Under the pieces are notes generated by a model. The model was given only the letters and a program-made list of their open reading frames with translations. It did no database searches and was not told the DNA's origin. From contig CAVTGY010000007.1 of assembly GCA_963734395.1 (NCBI GenBank), forward strand, positions 992,001 through 1,056,000: DNA of 64,000 nucleotides, in the 5' to 3' direction. Of this stretch, positions 60,232-64,000 are shown piece after piece (position 1 is the first letter of the stretch; the number at the start of each line of letters is the position of its first letter). Both the position numbers and the translations under genes were made by a program. The stretch is from Bog-756 sp963734395. Lineage in GTDB: Bacteria; Actinomycetota; Acidimicrobiia; Acidimicrobiales; RAAP-2.

Positions 60232-61596
60232 ATGGCCTGGGATTTCTCCACTGAACCTGAGTTCCAAGCGAAACTTGATTGGATGGATGGGTTCGTCCGG
60301 GACGAGGTCGAACCCATCGACCTGCTCTGGGGGGGACGGACCTACCATCCACTCGACGACCAACTGCGGGCCATCGTCGACCCGCTCAAGCAGCAGGTGC
60401 GTGACCGGGGCCTGTGGGCCTGCCATCTGGGTCCCGAGCTCGGCGGCCAGGGGTTCGGTCAGGTGAAACTGGCCCTGATGAACGAGATCCTGGGCCGTTC
60501 GCACTGGGCCCCGATCATCTTCGGCACCCAGGCCCCGGACACCGGCAACGCCGAGATCATCGCCCACTACGGTACCGACGAACAAAAGGAACGGTACCTG
60601 CGGCCGCTTCTCGAAGGGGAGATCTTCTCCTGCTACTCGATGACCGAGCCCCAGGGCGGATCGGATCCGGCACTGTTCGAAACCACAGCCACCCGGGACG
60701 GCGACGAGTGGGTGATCAACGGATGGAAGTTCTTCTCGTCCAACGCCAGGACGGCCAGCTTCCTCATCGTGATGGCCATCACCGACCCCGACACCGATGT
60801 CTACCGCGGCATGTCCATGTTCCTGGTGCCGACGGACACACCCGGCGTGAAGATCGAGCGGAACATCGGTTTGATGGGGGAGCGGGTACCCGGCGGCGGG
60901 ATGCACGCACTCATCCACTACGACAACGCCCGGGTTCCGGCGGAAGGCCTGCTCGGTGGCGAGGGCCAGGCCTTCGTGATTGCCCAGACCCGCCTGGGCG
61001 GAGGCCGAGTCCACCATGCCATGCGGACGGTCGGCATGGCCCGCCGGGCGCTCGACATGCTCGGTGAGCGGGCGGTCAGCAGACGGACCCGTGACGGACT
61101 GCTGTCCGACAAGCAGAGCGTGCGCGACTACGTGGCCGACTCGTACATCCAGCTCATTCAGTTCCGATTGCTGGTCATGTACGTTGCCTGGAGCATCGAC
61201 CAGGGACACGACCGCCGGTCCATCCGGAGGGACATCGCCGCCATCAAGGTGCTCACCCCACAGGTCATGCACGACATAACCCAGAGGACCATCCAGGTCC
61301 ATGGTGCGCTCGGTGTCTCCGACGAGATGCCATTGGGCGGGATGTGGATGACCGCGCCGATCATGGGCCTGGTCGACGGGCCCACCGAGGTGCACCGCAC
61401 CACCGTGGCGCGCCAAGTGCTCAAGGGCTACCAGCCGGTGGACGGCCTGTGGCCCAGCCAGTATCTCCCCACCCGCATCGCCGAAGCCCGCCGAAAGTAC
61501 GCCGATCATCCCGGAGCTCTGGCCACGGCGGCCGGTGCCGGCGGCGAGCGGCCTGACGGCGCCCTTTCTCTCGAGGACGAGGTGGGGAACCTGTGA
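60232..61596 (+). CDS. Acyl-CoA dehydrogenase
   Basis: Intact dehydrogenase of 454 aa. PELGGQGFGQVKLAL, CYSMTEPQGGSDPALF, INGWKFFSSNARTASFLIVM and QVHGALGVSDEMPLGGMWMTAP, with a C-terminal extension of about 45 residues (KYADHPGALATAAG). TAATCT followed by AAAGGGGG before ATG 60232 suggests its own promoter and ribosome binding site. The stop overlaps the SDR start GTG (GTGA). Confidence 0.9.
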   Translation: MAWDFSTEPEFQAKLDWMDGFVRDEVEPIDLLWGGRTYHPLDDQLRAIVDPLKQQVRDRGLWACHLGPELGGQGFGQVKLALMNEILGRSHWAPIIFGTQAPDTGNAEIIAHYGTDEQKERYLRPLLEGEIFSCYSMTEPQGGSDPALFETTATRDGDEWVINGWKFFSSNARTASFLIVMAITDPDTDVYRGMSMFLVPTDTPGVKIERNIGLMGERVPGGGMHALIHYDNARVPAEGLLGGEGQAFVIAQTRLGGGRVHHAMRTVGMARRALDMLGERAVSRRTRDGLLSDKQSVRDYVADSYIQLIQFRLLVMYVAWSIDQGHDRRSIRRDIAAIKVLTPQVMHDITQRTIQVHGALGVSDEMPLGGMWMTAPIMGLVDGPTEVHRTTVARQVLKGYQPVDGLWPSQYLPTRIAEARRKYADHPGALATAAGAGGERPDGALSLEDEVGNL

Positions 61597-62434
61597 GCGG
61601 GGGGGCAGCACCCTATTGGTAGAGCGCCCACCAGCCGACGGGGAGGGCCCACCTGGCGCTGGTCCGCCGCCGCCAACCTCCGGTCCGGGACGCTTCGACC
61701 TCGGTGGCCGGGTGGCGCTGGTCACCGGTGGAAGCCGTGGACTGGGCAGGGCCATCGCCATCGGCTTCGCCGAGGCGGGTGCCGAGGTGATCATCGCCAG
61801 CCGCAAGCTCGACGCCTGTCAGGCCGTGGCCGCCGAAGTGGAGGCGAGGGGCCGTCGCGCCCTGGCCGTCGCCGTCAACCTCAGTCGGTGGGAGGAGATC
61901 GACCATCTGGTCGACTCGGCCTATGACGCGTTCGGCCGAGTCGACGTGCTGGTCAACAACGCGGGAATGTCGCTGTTGTACGGCGATCTCACCGAGGTGA
62001 CCGAGGCGATGTGGGACAAGGTGATCGACCTCAACCTCATGGCACCGTTCCGCCTCACCGCCGTGGTCGGCCCCCGGATGGTGACTGATGGCGGTGGTTC
62101 GATCATCAACATCTCTAGCACCGGCTCGATCCGCCCGGCCCCGTTCATGTTGCCCTACGACGCGGCCAAGGCCGGCCTCAACGCGTTGACCGTCGGATTC
62201 GCCCACGCCTACGGGCCGACCGTGCGGGTCAACTGCATCATGGCCGGGCCCTTCTTCACCGACGTGTCCAAGCACTGGGATCTCGAGTCGTTCGAGACCG
62301 CGGCACGGAAGCGCCACGCCCTGCAACGTGGGGGCCAGCCGGACGAGATCGTCGGCGCCGCCCTGTACTTTGCCTCGGACGCGTCGAGCTTCGCCTCGGG
62401 AGCAACCCTGAGGGTAGACGGGGGAATTCCCTGA
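61593..62434 (+). CDS. Short-chain dehydrogenase/reductase (frameshifted at 5' end)
   Basis: Rossmann-fold SDR of about 280 aa. LVTGGSRGLGRAIAIGFAEAG glycine motif split by family spacing, VNLSRWEEIDHLVDSAY, LVNNAGMSLLYGD, the catalytic Ser/Tyr/Lys in ISSTGSIRPA...PYDAAKAGLNAL, and AGPFFTDVSKHW. GTG 61593 overlaps the previous stop; the frame is broken in the G7 run right after it (61597-61603). Restoring it gives a leader of about 40 residues rich in Gly/Pro before the fold. Coupled to the upstream dehydrogenase. Confidence 0.85.
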
Positions 62435-62443
62435 GCGCCGGCT

Positions 62444-64000
62444 TCAGGAGCTTCCGGGCACGACCACCGAATCGGTGTCCACGCCCGAGCGCAGTACCGC
62501 TCCCGGAGTGGCCCCGGTGAGATTCCCGTGTTCTGCGATCTCGGTCCCGTTGACCAGGACGTGTTCGATGCCTTCGGCCTCGGCGTAGAGCCGACTGGCT
62601 CCTCCGGGAAGGTCGTCGCGGGTGTGTTCCGGGCCGTGACCCACCCGCTCCGGGTCGATGACCACCAGGTCGGCGAACCATCCCTCGGCGATCCGCCCCC
62701 GATGGCGGAGTCCATAGAGGCGGGCGGGCACGTCGGTCAACTCGCGGATCGCCGACTCCCAGGTGAGCAGGCCCCGTTGTCGCACGCCGTCCCCGAGCAT
62801 GGAGGTCGAGTAGACGGCTCCGCACATCATGTCCAGATGGGCGCCGGCGTCGGAACCCCCGACCACCGTCCGGGGGTCCTCCCAGACCCGGGCCCGGAGT
62901 TCCCAGTCGGCCTCGGACTCGGGGATCGGCGGCCGCAGCCCGGTACGCAGCCCATCGGCAAGGGCCACCTCGACCAGGGCGTCAAACGGATCGAGCCCGC
63001 GTTCGGCGGCGATGGCTCCCACCGACCTCCCCGCCAGTCCGGCGTTGGCCGTCGAGAAGGTCTCCTCGATGATCAGGTTCTCCCAATGGGCGAGGGCGGC
63101 GAGGATGCCGGCTTCCTCGGAGTGGGCCGCCTGGTCGAGGCGCTTGCGCACCACCGGGTCGGCCAGACGTTGCATGCGCTCGGGTATCGGTAACGCGAAC
63201 ACCTCGCGCCATCCCGGTAGCCCGTCGATGACCGCGCCGTGCTCGAAGGAGAGGCGGATCTTCATGGTGTGGGGCAGGGTCAGCGCCACCACCGTCGCCC
63301 CCCGTGCGGCGGCGGTAGTCGAGGCCTCCAGTTGGTGGTCGCAGGCGGCCGGGTTGAGTGCCGACACTCCCAGCACATTCCAGTTGGCCGGCCGGTTGGC
63401 CAGCAGGGAGAGGGTGGCAATCAGGTCAACCTCGTCGTCAGTGAATCCGTTGAGGCATCCAGGGACGATCAGCTCGAGCGTGGTACCCGGATGACCGGAC
63501 AGCGCCCCGCACAGGGCCTCGAGCTCGGCCGCGCCCCGCCGCCCTCGACGGGACGGGCTGGCCGTCTCCGTCGTTGTGGGTGTGGGCCTGAGAGGTCGAG
63601 AAGCCCAGCGCTCCTTCGGCGAACGACTTCTCGGCCAGGTCGACCATGGCTGCCACCTGTGCGTCGGTGGACGGCGTCCCCACCGCATCGTCGCCCATGA
63701 CCGACCGACGCAGGGTCGAGTGGCCGACCAGAAATCCGGCGTTGACCCCCAGGTTGCCATCGAAGCGCCCCAACCAATCACCGAAGGAGCTCCAGGACCA
63801 GTCGAGTTGCTCCAGGGCCGACAGAGGCATCCCTTCCACTCGGGCCATCATCCGGGCCAGGTAGTCAGCGTGCTGGCCACCGGCCGGGGCCAGGGAGAAT
63901 CCGCAGTTGCCGCCGATGATGGTGGTCACTCCGTGGAGGGGGGAAGGAGTTGCGGCCGGGTCCCAGGACAACTGGGCGTCGTAATGGGTGTGCAGGTCGA
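62444..64000 (-). CDS. N-acyl-D-amino-acid deacylase/amidohydrolase, 5' end outside window (frameshifted)
   Basis: Amidohydrolase-superfamily enzyme of the D-aminoacylase type. DLHTHYDAQL (metal His pair) lies at the window edge, with VTTIIGGNCGFSLAPA, the long domain with IVPGCLNGFTDDEVDL, GGSDAGAHLDMMCGAVYSTSML (metal Asp and His), PARLYGLRHRGRIAEGWFADLVVID and the C-terminal HVLVNGTEIAEHGNLTGATPGAVLR. The break is near 63570. It extends beyond 64000. Substrate probably an N-acyl or amide compound; convergent to the SDR. Confidence 0.83.

Overview
The window is GC-rich DNA of actinobacterial style. It has many GTG starts, dense operons joined by 4-base overlaps, mycothiol-type redox genes and a very large acyl-CoA catabolic repertoire. 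GYW-type surface repeats, a secreted alpha/alpha-toroid protein and a MurL/MurD2 pair suggest class Acidimicrobiia (phylum Actinomycetota) or a close relative; this placement is inferred, since no rRNA or marker gene is present. I found no tRNA, rRNA, CRISPR array, IS element or phage gene.

Roughly 34 of about 54 genes are interrupted by single-base frameshifts, mostly in short homopolymers, while motifs on both sides of each break stay intact. Three 127-base units among otherwise 126-base tandem repeats (9842-10590) show the same +1 error directly. I read these as assembly or sequencing indels, not pseudogenes, and annotate each broken gene as one CDS spanning the shifts.

Layout. (1) 1-5.2 kb: end of a ferritin-like diiron gene, a serine beta-lactamase-like hydrolase, an isonitrile hydratase-like DJ-1/PfpI protein, a DMT permease and an acyl lipid desaturase. 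(2) 5.2-11.9 kb, minus strand: an operon led by a predicted cobalamin riboswitch, encoding a secreted alpha/alpha-toroid protein with surface repeats, a secreted membrane-anchored transcobalamin beta-domain-like protein, and ECF transporter T, fused A1A2 and S components. Together these look like a bacterial counterpart of intrinsic factor/transcobalamin feeding an ECF B12 importer. (3) 12-18.5 kb: single metabolic genes (SnoaL-like, two aldo/keto reductases, HDAC-like deacetylase, CPA2 antiporter, DsbA-like protein) and a 37-residue basic protein. (4) 19-25.4 kb: a MacAB-like export operon with two periplasmic adaptors and a DUF5666-like lipoprotein. (5) 25.4-28.7 kb: a SixA-like phosphatase, then MurL and MurD2, the alternative route to D-Glu in peptidoglycan. 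(6) 28.8-64 kb: about 35 kb of acyl-CoA catabolism: eight acyl-CoA dehydrogenase genes (one double-domain), four enoyl-CoA hydratases, three acyl-CoA ligases, two SDRs, a P450, a 3Fe-4S ferredoxin, an HMG-CoA synthase-like/DUF35/thiolase set, thioesterase, aldehyde dehydrogenase, copper amine oxidase, CoA-transferase, two amidohydrolases and a TetR regulator. The set resembles actinobacterial sterol, terpenoid or branched-lipid degradation islands; the substrate cannot be read from sequence.
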